From Virgibacillus subterraneus (GTDB taxonomy: Bacteria; Bacillota; Bacilli; Bacillales; Amphibacillaceae), in contig NZ_FOEH01000005.1 of assembly GCF_900110695.1 (NCBI RefSeq), positions 232,366 to 296,365 on the forward strand: 64,000 bases of DNA, in the 5' to 3' direction. A program made the translations under genes and the position numbers. How positions within the stretch are numbered: the stretch's first letter is position 1; each line of letters starts with the position of its first letter. The notes under the pieces were generated by a model. That model had not been told where the DNA came from and searched no databases. It saw nothing but the letters and a program-made list of their open reading frames with translations. Below, in pieces: positions 26,948 to 36,423 of the stretch.

Positions 26948-27640
26948 ATGGGAAATCCAAACATATTAATTGTTGAAGATGAACAGAAGCTGAGCAGAGT
27001 TTTGCAGCTTGAGCTTAATTATGAAAATTATACGACTGAGGTTGCCAATAACGGGAAACAAGCACTTGAATTATTGGAAAGTAAAAAATGGGACTTGGTT
27101 CTGCTCGACATCATGCTACCGGAATTAAGTGGGATGGAAGTTTTAAGACGGTTCAGACGTAATGACACCAATACACCAATTATCCTGCTGACTGCCAGAG
27201 ACCAGGTTCACGATAAAGTAAGTGGACTTGACCTTGGAGCAAATGATTATGTAACAAAACCGTTTCAGATTGAAGAATTGCTTGCTCGTATTCGAGTACA
27301 TTTACGTAAGCCAACAGCTGCAGTGAATAACGGTGATTATTTGACTGTCGGTGACTTGCAAGTAGATATAAACACACGTGAAGTGAAGCGGGAATCACAG
27401 CAAATTGAACTTACACCCAGAGAATTTGATTTGCTTATTTACCTGATGAAAAACAAAAATATTGTGCTCACAAGAGACCAATTGATCGAGCATGTATGGG
27501 GATATGACTATTTTGGGGATACAAACGTTGTTGACGTTTATATTAGATATTTGCGACAAAAAATCGACAAAGGGTTTGAGAACACCTATATTAATACGGT
27601 CCGTGGTGTTGGATATACGATAAAGGAACATGTTCAATGA
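26948..27640 (+). CDS. OmpR-family response regulator (YkoG-like)
   Basis: From ATG 26948, 230 residues: receiver domain with EDE (10-12), Asp54 in LLDIMLPE and TKPF, then an OmpR winged helix (HVWGYDYFGDTNVVDVYIRYLR, VRGVGYTI). It overlaps the kinase gene by 4 bp. The set regulator, kinase, PepSY protein matches ykoG-ykoH-ykoI of B. subtilis; ArlR-type regulators are equally close in sequence, so I leave the symbol blank. Confidence 0.86.
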   Translation: MGNPNILIVEDEQKLSRVLQLELNYENYTTEVANNGKQALELLESKKWDLVLLDIMLPELSGMEVLRRFRRNDTNTPIILLTARDQVHDKVSGLDLGANDYVTKPFQIEELLARIRVHLRKPTAAVNNGDYLTVGDLQVDINTREVKRESQQIELTPREFDLLIYLMKNKNIVLTRDQLIEHVWGYDYFGDTNVVDVYIRYLRQKIDKGFENTYINTVRGVGYTIKEHVQ

Positions 27641-28989
27641 AACTATCCGCGAAGATTCGCTTGTTTTCAAGTCTATTTATGCTAGTACTAATATTGCTTG
27701 TTAACACATCAATTTACTATTTGTTTAAAAATATATCGATTAATAGTGAAGTAGATGAAATGACCAGCCAAACGAACGAGATTGTAAAGACGCTTAACTC
27801 AAATCCGGAGATTGCCAGAAGTGAGTTATTAAGAGCCTATTTGCCAACAGATGGCATGATTCGTGTGATTGAAGAAAATGATGATCGTCTTTTGCTTACG
27901 TTAACCAAAAAAGATAGCTTTACCGAATTGCCTGCATCGTTTGTTAAAACCGAGTCAAATTCAATTATTCATTTAGAGAATCAAGCCAATTTTGTAACCA
28001 TTTCTAAACCAATTATATGGGAAAATGGTGAAATTGTAACACTGCAGGTATATAAACAGCTAGTTGCACATACCGAAACAATGCAAACCTTATTTTACGT
28101 ATTAATTGTAGCGTCAGCCATTATGCTTATTCCAACTATAATAGCTGGAGTATTTTTAAGCAGGTTCATTTTAAATCCGATCAAGGCATTAACTGCTGCG
28201 ATGAAAGAAAATATAACCAATACAAAATGGAAAAAATTATATGTGGAAAACAGATCACGTGATGAACTTTATGAAATGGAAAATACATTTAACACGATGA
28301 TCGAGTATTTAAAGGATAATTTCGAAAAACAGGAGACATTTGTATCAGATGCTTCACATGAGTTGAAAACACCGATATCAATAGTAAAGAGTTATGCTGA
28401 GCTATTGGAAAGACGTGGACAGGGTAACCCGGAGCTTTTCAATGAGTCAATCCAGGCTATTGAATCCGAAGCAGATCGTATGCAAAAGCTGGTAGAACAA
28501 ATGCTGTTGCTTGCAAGAAATCAGGAAAAAGACGCGCATGAACAAATAAACATAGTTGATATTTGTATGGAAACAGTTGCCAAATTTACAGGTGCATATG
28601 AGCGCGAAATTATTTTAGAAACAGCAAAAGATGTGCTTTATGTGAATGGAAGTCAAGACCAATTACAGCAGGTTATTTATATATTAATTGATAACGCCTT
28701 AAAATATAGCGATGGGACAGTAAAGTTAACTATTCGGGAAAAGAACACCCATGTTATGGTTAATGTCCAGGACTCAGGTCAAGGGATTCCAAACGAAGAG
28801 CAGGAAAAAATATTTGACCGGTTTTACCGAATGGAAAAATCAAGAAACAGGGATTTAGGTGGTACTGGACTTGGACTATCCATTGCAAAAACAATTGTTG
28901 CAGCTCATGATGGAAGTTTAAGGGTGACAAGTGAAGCAGGAAAAGGCTCCACCTTTATGATGGAATTTCCAATTGTTAAGGAAGGTTAA
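27637..28989 (+). CDS. Sensor histidine kinase (YkoH/ArlS-like)
   Basis: 450 residues: TM1 (about 9-30), an extracellular sensor of about 120 residues, TM2 (about 152-175), HAMP, dimerisation helix with His241 in SDASHELKTP, and ATPase domain with NALKYS, DSGQGI, FDRFYR and GTGLGLS motifs. The ligand is unknown. A PepSY protein gene 91 bp downstream suggests that the pair senses or controls something at the cell surface, as proposed for the ykoGHI cluster. Confidence 0.86.
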   Translation: MKLSAKIRLFSSLFMLVLILLVNTSIYYLFKNISINSEVDEMTSQTNEIVKTLNSNPEIARSELLRAYLPTDGMIRVIEENDDRLLLTLTKKDSFTELPASFVKTESNSIIHLENQANFVTISKPIIWENGEIVTLQVYKQLVAHTETMQTLFYVLIVASAIMLIPTIIAGVFLSRFILNPIKALTAAMKENITNTKWKKLYVENRSRDELYEMENTFNTMIEYLKDNFEKQETFVSDASHELKTPISIVKSYAELLERRGQGNPELFNESIQAIESEADRMQKLVEQMLLLARNQEKDAHEQINIVDICMETVAKFTGAYEREIILETAKDVLYVNGSQDQLQQVIYILIDNALKYSDGTVKLTIREKNTHVMVNVQDSGQGIPNEEQEKIFDRFYRMEKSRNRDLGGTGLGLSIAKTIVAAHDGSLRVTSEAGKGSTFMMEFPIVKEG

Positions 28990-29080
28990 TGTTATTCTCA
29001 TCAAATTCTAATCTTTTGCACAGTGTCCTTTCACTTGAAGGGGATATGATGTAATTAAGAACAAAGAGGAGGAGAATAAA

Positions 29081-29890
29081 TTGAAGAAGAAAATTGGTGT
29101 TGCGTTAGCAGTTTTTATTGGTGCAACTGCGATGGGACTGGGTATTTATCATTCAGATGCAGCACAGGCTGAACCCAAATTATCAACAGAGGAAATTGAA
29201 CAATTGGTAAAGGACCAGTATCCAGGAGAAATTACGGAGATGGAACTTGAAAAAAGCCGAAATCGGGCTGTGTATGAAATAGAAATTCATGATGGCCAAA
29301 AAGAATATGAAATTAAAATGGACGGAAATACTGGTGAAGTATTGAAACTAGAAGAAACAATGATTGCGAGTGATGTAAAGCAATCAAATGAAGTAAATAT
29401 TGATGACAATAAAGATGATAATAAGAGTACTAACAATAGCAATGGTGATGATAAAAAGGTTGAAAAAGATGATGACCGCGACGATGATACCAAAGAATTA
29501 GCCATCAAGGAAAAAGACGATTCCACGAAAGATGATAAGAATCAGCAAACTAAAACGGATGACGATAATTCTAAGATTGCCAAGGCTGTAATTGACATTG
29601 GTAAGGCAAGGGAAATCGCACTTAATGCATTTTCAGGAACTATTGTAAGTATAGAGTTGGATGAGGATGATGGCCGTCTGCTTTATGAATTGGAAATGAA
29701 TACTAATAAAAGAGAAGCAGAAATTGAAATAGATGCCTATACCGGAGAAGTTTTGGTATTGGATATCGAAAGTAAAGATAACGATGATGATGCCAACGAC
29801 TCTAACGACAACGACGATGATAGTGACGATAGCGATGACGATGATAATGACGCTAACGCTGATGATGACGACACTGATGACGACGACTAA
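29081..29890 (+). CDS. PepSY-domain exported protein with Asp-rich tail
   Basis: TTG 29081 follows GAGGAGGAG. 269 residues: signal segment (about 5-28), a first PepSY domain (about 36-95, ending DGNTGEVLKLEE), a very acidic/Asn-rich linker (about 100-160), a second PepSY domain (about 165-227, ending DAYTGEVLVLD) and a tail of about 40 residues almost only Asp, Asn and Ser. PepSY domains inhibit peptidases or act as sensory modules outside the membrane; the Asp-rich parts could bind divalent cations. It resembles YkoI but the tail is unusual. Confidence 0.8.
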   Translation: MKKKIGVALAVFIGATAMGLGIYHSDAAQAEPKLSTEEIEQLVKDQYPGEITEMELEKSRNRAVYEIEIHDGQKEYEIKMDGNTGEVLKLEETMIASDVKQSNEVNIDDNKDDNKSTNNSNGDDKKVEKDDDRDDDTKELAIKEKDDSTKDDKNQQTKTDDDNSKIAKAVIDIGKAREIALNAFSGTIVSIELDEDDGRLLYELEMNTNKREAEIEIDAYTGEVLVLDIESKDNDDDANDSNDNDDDSDDSDDDDNDANADDDDTDDDD

Positions 29891-29901
29891 TTGCAAACTT
29901 G

Positions 29902-29938
29902 AAAGCTACCAGATCAGTAGTTAATCTGGTAGCTTTAT
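29902..29938. terminator. Bidirectional terminator
   Basis: Perfect 13-bp stem AAAGCTACCAGAT (29902-29914) / ATCTGGTAGCTTT (29924-29936). It lies between the convergent PepSY gene and the 5'-nucleotidase-family gene, 3 bp from the latter's stop. Confidence 0.88.
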
Positions 29939-31510
29939 TTATGTTTTGACGGTGAAATTATTTGTTATTTTTGCATGTACAGTTTCGTACTTTTCAAAAT
30001 AGGAGCGAATTAATTCAACAGCATCTTTCTGAATTTCTTTTACAATTGGTTTCCCTTTAAACATATCATAATCACCACCACCGTTAGCACGATAATTGTT
30101 TAATACGACATGGTATTTTCCATTTCTATCTAAATTCTTACCATGATACTTAACGTTTTCAACCCTGTTCCCCATAGGCTGTTGTACATTTATTGTGTAC
30201 TCTATTCCTTCCCACATATCATAGTTGTAATGCTGTGGTTTCGGATCAATATAGGCAGGGTTAACTGCTATTTTCCCATTTTTTAAAATAAAGTATTGGG
30301 CACTTTTTTCAAGCGCATCTATTATATCCTGTCCCGATAATTCAAGTACCACTAGGGTATTTGGATACATATAGTTTGAAACAATATCACGCATAGTAAC
30401 GGTGGAATCAAATCCTTTTGAGTCATTATTTAACAGAGAGGTAACAGAAATATCTATGCCACTTGCCTCCATTTGTACTTGCTGGATAAATTCTATAAAT
30501 GGATGCTTCCCAACTCTTGCCTCTAACGGATCATTTATTGTCATATCGCCATCAACGTATCCAATTGGCTGGTCGAGCCATTGTTGAGTGGAAGACTCGA
30601 GATCCTTCATATAAGAAAGAACATCTTCATCTGACTGTACGCCTTCTAATGTGTTAACTGATGCATGCTTATCAATTAATTTCCAGCCATTATCAGAATG
30701 CTTCATTGTGATATCAATTTCACCATACATTTTACCGTTGTTACCGGGTTGAACGACTAGAACGTCATTTATTGTGCCAGTTAAGTTACGGTGCTGATGC
30801 CCTGTTAATAATATGTCAATTCCTTCTATTTGTTCACACATCGCATAGCCCTGGTTTTCGCCGGTGGGTGCTTCTGTTTCTTCACCAGTCTCAATATCAC
30901 GTTCAAAGCCCCCATGGTACGAGGCAACCAGAACATCAGGTTCTTCAATTTCATTAATATGTTTAACCCATTTTTGAAGTGTAAAAAGCGCATCAGCAAA
31001 TTGTATACCTTTAGTATGATCTGGCGATTCCCAGTTAGGGATATAGTGAGTCGTTACACCTACTATTGCTATCGTAATGCCATTGTTCAACGTCTTGATA
31101 ATGTAGGGTGGTCCAAAATAGGGTTCGCCATTAATATCGATACTGTTTGCTGAAATCCAAGGGAAATCAGACTCTTTAACAGCATCAGTTAAGATTTTCT
31201 TCCCAAAATTAAATTCATGATTACCAATCACACTCGCTTCGATTCCTATCTGATTCATGACGCCAATCATAGGGTTTTCTTTATCAGCATGTTCTTTTAC
31301 ATAATGGGTCATTAACGGTGTTCCCTGAATTAAATCTCCATTATCTAATACAATTACATGCTTATTTTCCTGTCTTACTTTTTGAACAGCTGTAGCGTAT
31401 TTAGCTAGCCCTAAATCTGCATGTTCATTTGTCCCATATAAAACGGGTAATACATTTCCATGAACATCACTCGTATATACTAGTTTGATAGTTGCTGTGT
31501 TGTTATGCAC
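29939..31510 (-). CDS. 5'-nucleotidase / 2',3'-cyclic phosphodiesterase family protein
   Basis: 523 residues. The metallophosphatase domain (1-260) has dimetal motifs TSDVHGNV, DNGDLIQG, GNHEFNFG and GHQHRN; the C-terminal 5'-nucleotidase domain (about 300-515) contains the YRANGGGDYDMF substrate loop. There is no signal peptide, so unlike UshA or YfkN it should act in the cytoplasm, like Bacillus YunD. It would dephosphorylate nucleotides or related esters. A PhnDCEE-type transporter lies upstream on the same strand, with its own terminator in between. Confidence 0.86.
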   Translation of the reverse strand: MHNNTATIKLVYTSDVHGNVLPVLYGTNEHADLGLAKYATAVQKVRQENKHVIVLDNGDLIQGTPLMTHYVKEHADKENPMIGVMNQIGIEASVIGNHEFNFGKKILTDAVKESDFPWISANSIDINGEPYFGPPYIIKTLNNGITIAIVGVTTHYIPNWESPDHTKGIQFADALFTLQKWVKHINEIEEPDVLVASYHGGFERDIETGEETEAPTGENQGYAMCEQIEGIDILLTGHQHRNLTGTINDVLVVQPGNNGKMYGEIDITMKHSDNGWKLIDKHASVNTLEGVQSDEDVLSYMKDLESSTQQWLDQPIGYVDGDMTINDPLEARVGKHPFIEFIQQVQMEASGIDISVTSLLNNDSKGFDSTVTMRDIVSNYMYPNTLVVLELSGQDIIDALEKSAQYFILKNGKIAVNPAYIDPKPQHYNYDMWEGIEYTINVQQPMGNRVENVKYHGKNLDRNGKYHVVLNNYRANGGGDYDMFKGKPIVKEIQKDAVELIRSYFEKYETVHAKITNNFTVKT

Positions 31511-31590
31511 TACGTTACATCCTTTCTAAGAAACCTGTTATAACAGATAATTGCGCTTTATTTTAGACTGTTTTCTATAAGTTTGTTTTT

Positions 31591-31650
31591 TGATTAGAAA
31601 ACCTGGCATTCACCAAGCCCTTCTGGTAAAAGTCATAGTTGCCAAAAATC
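31591..31650 (+). repeat. Family-A repeat, degenerate copy
   Basis: TGATTAGAAAACCTGGCATTCACCAAGCCC and GTCATAGTTGCCAAAAA are recognisable; the middle is eroded. It lies in the spacer between the nucleotidase gene and the phn terminator. Confidence 0.5.
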
Positions 31651-31701
31651 TATAAACAGCGAACAACTCTATCGTATATTCCTTTCATCCTTGATAAGAT
31701 G

Positions 31702-31740
31702 AGTGCTATGACACAGCTTCGGTTACGAAACGAGCCTTAA
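31702..31740 (+). repeat. Family-B repeat, left-end fragment
   Basis: GTGCTATGACACAGCTTCGG followed by TTACGAAACGAGCCTT matches only the left end of family B. The rest of the 31511-31764 spacer holds nothing else I can name. Confidence 0.5.
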
Positions 31741-31764
31741 TAAAATATTAGTATTATAATGAAA

Positions 31765-31800
31765 GAAACGAAACCAGAGCAAGCTCTTGGATTTCGTTTC
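31765..31800 (-). terminator. Terminator of the phn transporter operon
   Basis: GAAACGAAACCAGAGC (31765-31780) pairs with GCTCTTGGATTTCGTTTC (31783-31800), one mismatch and one bulge; T-run on the minus strand. Confidence 0.82.
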
Positions 31801-31812
31801 TATTATAACTTA

Positions 31813-32613
31813 TTATACAATTTTCCGTCTGATTCTTGCAGAAATAGAGTCAATTACTGTCACCACAATTATGATGGCAAGCAAGATTAATCCCATTTCA
31901 TTCCAGTTACGGTTGTTTGCTGCAAAGATAATCATAGTACCAATACCACCTGCGCCAACGATACCCAGAATGGATGATGCACGAATATCGATTTCGAAAC
32001 GGTAGATGGCGTACGATAAGAATTCAGGAATAATCTGTGGCATAACACCATAGAATAGCATTTGAACTTTATTAGCACCATTGGCTTCCATTGCTTCGAC
32101 AACTCTCATATCAATTGATTCAACTACCTCAGAATAGAGTTTTCCAAGCATTCCTGTTGAGCCAATTGCAATTGCAAGCACACCAGCAAATGCATTTGGT
32201 CCTACTGCAACAACAAAAAGAATGGCCAAAATAATATCTGGAAAGGCGCGAATAGCGGATAGAATCCATTTTCCAGATGCTGTTAATAATCTGCTTCTTG
32301 ACATATTTTGAGCTGCTAAGAATCCTAATGGAATCGCTAGAATAGCAGCCATGAAAGAACCGGCAAACGCTATAGTGATCGTCTCAAACATTTTCCCAGC
32401 TACTTCTCCGGTTGCTTCCCAATCTGGGTGGAATAATTTAGGAATGACTCGATGGAAATTATTTATCGCCCGTTCAGCTGCGCGCCCCCAATCCACGTCA
32501 ATACCTAAAAAGGTCCAAACGTAAACGGCAGCTATTGCGAGAAAAATCATTATCCGTTTTGTTTTTTTGAAAAGAGAACGTTTCGGTTTCGGAGGGAGAG
32601 AGTATGTTGCCAT
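31813..32613 (-). CDS. phnE: Phosphonate/phosphite-type ABC permease, second
   Basis: 266 residues with about six membrane helices and the binding-protein-dependent permease motif EAMEANGANKVQMLFYGVMPQ (EAA loop). It overlaps the preceding permease stop by one base. PhnE-type permeases occur as a pair here, forming a heterodimeric channel. End of a four-gene operon; a terminator follows. Confidence 0.88.
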   Translation of the reverse strand: MATYSLPPKPKRSLFKKTKRIMIFLAIAAVYVWTFLGIDVDWGRAAERAINNFHRVIPKLFHPDWEATGEVAGKMFETITIAFAGSFMAAILAIPLGFLAAQNMSRSRLLTASGKWILSAIRAFPDIILAILFVVAVGPNAFAGVLAIAIGSTGMLGKLYSEVVESIDMRVVEAMEANGANKVQMLFYGVMPQIIPEFLSYAIYRFEIDIRASSILGIVGAGGIGTMIIFAANNRNWNEMGLILLAIIIVVTVIDSISARIRRKIV

Positions 32614-33428
32614 TATATCAATGCCTCCCTTAGCTTGTTGCTTATATATTCAATAATAAGTACTACAATAAATATTAATATGATAATTGCCATAACGTTC
32701 GGATAGTTATAAAATCCCAGCTGCTGATCCAGTACAAGACCAATACCACCTGCACCAACTAACCCAAGTACAACAGAAGCACGAATGTTTATTTCAAATA
32801 CATACAGTACAAAGGATGCAAACTGTGGCAGGACCTGTGGCACAAGGCCATAGTAGATTACCTGAAACACATTCCCCCCAGAAGCACGCATTGCCTCAAG
32901 TGGATTCATATCAACAGATTCAATTGTTTCACTAATCAATTTTGCCAGAATCCCCAGTGAGAATATAATAAGTGCGATAATACCTGGAAACAGTCCGATA
33001 CCAAATAATCCAACGAAGACAACAGCTAAAACTAAGTCGGGAATTGTTCGGAGGATATTCAGAAAAGTTCTTGTCGTAATATATATTGGTTTAAAGGTTG
33101 CAATGTTTTGCGCTGACAATAATGCAAGTGGGACCGTCAATATAGCTGCGACAGTTGTCGCGATAATAGCCATTTGAATTGTTTGTGCCATTGGGTCCCA
33201 AACTGCAGGGATAACACTTAAATTAGGAGGGAAAAATTTATTAATAACCACTCCCATGTTTCCTAATGCATCTGTAAATCCACCAACCATTTGACGCTGT
33301 GTCCATACCATGCTAAATAGGTAAAAGCCAATTACGATGAAAAATATAAGTGTAACTTGGGCTTTTGTCTTCGCAGGATAAAGAGGTGGTGTCATTTGAG
33401 AGGATGTGGAATTAGTTTGATTATTCAC
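32613..33428 (-). CDS. phnE: Phosphonate/phosphite-type ABC permease, first
   Basis: 271 residues, six helices, EAA loop EAMRASGGNVFQVIYYGLVPQ. Closely related to the downstream permease, so the two probably arose by duplication. Overlaps phnC by 4 bp. The first helix is preceded by a polar N-terminus (MNNQTNSTSSQMTPPLYPAK). Confidence 0.88.
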   Translation of the reverse strand: MNNQTNSTSSQMTPPLYPAKTKAQVTLIFFIVIGFYLFSMVWTQRQMVGGFTDALGNMGVVINKFFPPNLSVIPAVWDPMAQTIQMAIIATTVAAILTVPLALLSAQNIATFKPIYITTRTFLNILRTIPDLVLAVVFVGLFGIGLFPGIIALIIFSLGILAKLISETIESVDMNPLEAMRASGGNVFQVIYYGLVPQVLPQFASFVLYVFEINIRASVVLGLVGAGGIGLVLDQQLGFYNYPNVMAIIILIFIVVLIIEYISNKLREALI

Positions 33429-34201
33429 GATTCCTGCGCCCCCCCACGTAAGTCATCCTCACGTATGGTACGGCCATAAATTTCTTCAAATGTTTTTTCG
33501 GATACCTCTGATACTGGTCCATCAAACACAACCTCACCAGCACGCATACCAATAATTCGATCGGCATACTCCATAGCCATGTCAATAAAGTGCAGATTTA
33601 CGATCGTTGTTATGTTATCTTCTTTATTTATTTTTTTTAAATAAGTCATTACCTGATGTGATGTTGGTGGGTCAAGTGATGCCACGGGTTCATCAGCAAG
33701 TATATAGTTAGGCTTTTGTGTTAAAACACGGGCAATACTGACTCGCTGCTGCTGTCCGCCACTAAGTTCGTCGGCACGACTATGAATTTTATCATCAATA
33801 TTTACACGTTGCAGGCTTTCGTAGGCTAGTCCGATATCTTCTTTCTTGTAAAGATTAAGAATGGAGCGTAGTGTACCCGTATGACCTAAACGGCCGGCAA
33901 TAACATTCTTCAATACATTAGAGCGATTTACCAGGTTATAACTTTGGAATATCATACCAATCTTTGTGCGAAGCTTACGAAGGTCGGAGCCACGATACTT
34001 AAGTATATCTTCGTTATCAATTAAAAGGGAACCGGAAGTGGGTGTGACCAGACGATTCACACTACGAATGAAAGTAGACTTTCCCGCTCCGGAAAGACCT
34101 ACAATAACTACAAATTCACCATCATTTATTGTTACATTTATATTTTTTAAGCCTTCTGTTCCATTTGGGTAGACTAGGCTTACATCTTTAAATTCAATCA
34201 T
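33425..34201 (-). CDS. phnC: Phosphonate/phosphite-type ABC ATPase
   Basis: ATG 34199-34201 (MIEFKDVSLVYPNG) follows GGGGGAAA; 258 residues. Walker A GLSGAGKST, signature LSGGQQQRVSIARVL, Walker B YILADEPVASLD and switch His in NLHFIDMA. PhnC subfamily by its order and by KIGMIFQSYNLV. It overlaps the first permease gene. A partial terminator between phnD and phnC should give more binding protein than ATPase. Confidence 0.9.
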   Translation of the reverse strand: MIEFKDVSLVYPNGTEGLKNINVTINDGEFVVIVGLSGAGKSTFIRSVNRLVTPTSGSLLIDNEDILKYRGSDLRKLRTKIGMIFQSYNLVNRSNVLKNVIAGRLGHTGTLRSILNLYKKEDIGLAYESLQRVNIDDKIHSRADELSGGQQQRVSIARVLTQKPNYILADEPVASLDPPTSHQVMTYLKKINKEDNITTIVNLHFIDMAMEYADRIIGMRAGEVVFDGPVSEVSEKTFEEIYGRTIREDDLRGGAQES

Positions 34202-34255
34202 AATATGTATTTCCCCCGTCACATTTGTTTGAGAAAATGGCTAAGATAAACGTTA

Positions 34256-34288
34256 GAAAAAGGAGGAGATAATTACCTCCCCCTTTTT
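34256..34288 (-). terminator. Intra-operon attenuating hairpin between phnD and phnC
   Basis: On the minus strand AAAAAGGGGGAGGT and ATCTCCTCCTTTTT pair around AATT, with one mismatch, then T residues. It sits just after the phnD stop, where such hairpins commonly let the binding protein be made in excess. Confidence 0.7.
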
Positions 34289-34297
34289 AAGTTGATA

Positions 34298-35224
34298 TTA
34301 CAGTTCTATGTTATCCTTGAATTTCTGGTAGGTATCTTTAACTACTTTATATTCCTCATCAGATGCTTCAATAATGGCATCCCAATTGTATACTTCATTC
34401 ATAATCTTGATCATTTCCTCATTTTCATTAAATGATAAGAATACATCTTTGATCTCTTGTACCAATTCGTCATCTAATTCTTTAGTCACTGAGATTGTGT
34501 CATTAGGAATATCTTGTGTATAACCAATAACTTTTAATTTTTCCATTACATCAGGATATTCTCCTTCAAGTTCTGTACGCACATCATCGAACGTTGTTGC
34601 AACATCAGCATCTCCTTCATAAACTGCTAGAGCAGCTGTGTCATGTCCACCTGCAGCAGTAGTTCCTGAGAAGAATTCTGTTTCCAATTGTGGTGCAGAG
34701 TCATAGTCAAATTCCATCATTAATTGATTTGCTGGGAATAAATAGCCAGAAGTGGATCCTTTATCTGGGTAAGCCCAAATCTTCCCTTCTAAATCCGCTA
34801 GTTCTTCAATGTCTGAATCAGCTTTTACCACGTATTGTGCTTTGTATGTACCTGACCCGTAACGCTCTGACTTCAGGATTACTTCAGCCCCATATTGCTC
34901 GTTAGCTAAAACATAGCCAAATGCTGGGATAAATCCAATGTGTACTTGGTTAGCTCCCATTGCTTCAACTAATGCATTGTAGCTAGTCATTACTTTACCT
35001 TCAACCTCTTTACCCAGTTCTTCTCCTAACTGGTCTGCTAATGGTTTAATCGTATCAGCAATCGTATCAGAATCCTGTGACGGCACGAACCCCATTACAA
35101 TTGTTTCTGGAGTAATACTTTCTTCACCTTCACCACTGCTGCCATCTGCATCTTCTGAACTACCGCACGCTGCCAATACTAGGACTATACCCAACACAAG
35201 CAATAGACTAAAAAGTTTTTTCAT
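34298..35224 (-). CDS. phnD: Phosphonate/phosphite/phosphate-binding lipoprotein
   Basis: The start is placed at MKKLFSLLLVLGIVLVLAACG because a typical lipoprotein signal with lipobox LAAC begins there and AGGAGGGTC precedes it. 308 residues; a Glu/Gly/Ser linker follows the lipid Cys. PhnD-fold hallmarks: IVMGFVPSQDSDTI, VEAMGANQVHIGFIPAFGYV, DLEGKIWAYPDKGSTSGYLFP. It captures phosphonate, phosphite or methylphosphonate for PhnCEE. No C-P lyase, phosphonatase or phosphite dehydrogenase gene is in the window, so the ligand is open. Confidence 0.9.
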   Translation of the reverse strand: MKKLFSLLLVLGIVLVLAACGSSEDADGSSGEGEESITPETIVMGFVPSQDSDTIADTIKPLADQLGEELGKEVEGKVMTSYNALVEAMGANQVHIGFIPAFGYVLANEQYGAEVILKSERYGSGTYKAQYVVKADSDIEELADLEGKIWAYPDKGSTSGYLFPANQLMMEFDYDSAPQLETEFFSGTTAAGGHDTAALAVYEGDADVATTFDDVRTELEGEYPDVMEKLKVIGYTQDIPNDTISVTKELDDELVQEIKDVFLSFNENEEMIKIMNEVYNWDAIIEASDEEYKVVKDTYQKFKDNIEL

Positions 35225-35449
35225 TTTGACCCTCCTGTGTATTGTGAAAATTATAATTCCTTCCTCTTTATTAAATAACATTTAGACAAAAATTACTAGA
35301 CTAAATTGAAAATTTTACACTAGATTAATAAACTATTAGCAAATTGGTGTAACATATTTCGTGAAATGTGTTATCTTACATCAAATGTTTCTATAATGAA
35401 TTTTTAGGAAATAAATAAAGAAAGTGACACGAAATAAGGGGAGGATAAA
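35225..35449. promoter_or_regulatory. Divergent spacer phnD / lipid kinase
   Basis: 225 bp of AT-rich sequence that must contain promoters for both directions. ATAATG near 35394 is a possible plus-strand -10. An inverted repeat, ACATATTTCGTGAAATGTG (35352-35370), is present. I could not recognise PhoP boxes. Confidence 0.35.
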
Positions 35450-36340
35450 TTGGGTTATGAGAGAGGTTTGTTTTTATATAATGGTAATGCAGGAAGTGAT
35501 AATATGGAACAAAAACTTTCCCAAACGCTACCTGTTATTTCGAAGGCTATAAAGAAATTAACTGTAATTCAGACGGAATCGATTGAAGAAGCGAAGGATT
35601 CCTGTAAAGACTTTGCTGATCAAGTTGATATTATAATTATTCTTGGTGGAGATGGCACGTTATACGAATGTATCAATAGTCTTGCTCCTTTAAAAAGAAG
35701 ACCAATAATCGCTGTCTTACCAGGGGGGACCTGTAATGATTTCAGCAGAATACTTAGTATTCCTCAAAATTTATATCAGGCAGCAGAGGCAATTATCTCT
35801 GGTGAAGCGGTCAAAATAGACATTGGTAAAACATCGGATAAATACTTTCTGAATTTTTGGGGTGTTGGACTGGTTTCAGAAACATCGCTAAATATAGATG
35901 AAGAACAAAAGAAAAATTTTGGAGTATTAAGCTATTTCATGAGTACGCTCAAGACAGTTAATCAGGCTGAACCTTTTACTTATAAAATAGTTGCCGATGA
36001 CAAAGTTTATGAAGGGGAATCGGTTATGATCCTTGTGTTAAATGGGAAATTCATTGGTACAAGGGAATTTCCGATACCTACAATAAATATCAATGACGGT
36101 AAATTTGATGTGTTAGTTATCAAAAATTCAACATTGGCCACTCTACGGGAGCTATTATCAATGAATCGACCTACTACAAACACAGAGGAATTAACAGAAC
36201 TTACCTATTTTCAAGCATCAACTTTAGCGATTAGCACGAATCAGCAGAAAGCTGTTGATATGGATGGTGAAATAGATGGAGTTACACCAGCTAATATTGA
36301 AATTTTGCCACGTCATATTCAAATGATAGGAAAACTGTAA
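35450..36340 (+). CDS. Diacylglycerol-kinase-family lipid kinase (YegS/DgkB-like)
   Basis: TTG 35450 follows GGGGAGGATAAA; 296 residues. The DAGK catalytic domain has the nucleotide motif IILGGDGTLYECIN (about 64-77) and LPGGTCNDFSR (about 93-103), and the late acidic MDGEIDG. DgkB-type enzymes rephosphorylate diacylglycerol released by lipoteichoic acid synthesis; YegS-type relatives have other lipids. The DedA gene 84 bp downstream also belongs to lipid turnover at the membrane, and the two may be co-transcribed. Confidence 0.85.
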   Translation: MGYERGLFLYNGNAGSDNMEQKLSQTLPVISKAIKKLTVIQTESIEEAKDSCKDFADQVDIIIILGGDGTLYECINSLAPLKRRPIIAVLPGGTCNDFSRILSIPQNLYQAAEAIISGEAVKIDIGKTSDKYFLNFWGVGLVSETSLNIDEEQKKNFGVLSYFMSTLKTVNQAEPFTYKIVADDKVYEGESVMILVLNGKFIGTREFPIPTININDGKFDVLVIKNSTLATLRELLSMNRPTTNTEELTELTYFQASTLAISTNQQKAVDMDGEIDGVTPANIEILPRHIQMIGKL

Positions 36341-36423
36341 GAAAATTACTGTAATACCTTATGGTTTCGGCAATTTTTAGGTATAGGAATAATCAATGTG
36401 TTTAAAAAGGAGAACCTACTTAA

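Noticed and set aside
29633..29896. Hydrophobic Val/Ile-rich minus-strand frame
   Set aside because: It is the complement of the Asp-rich tail of the PepSY gene (GAY codons read as RTC), not a membrane protein.
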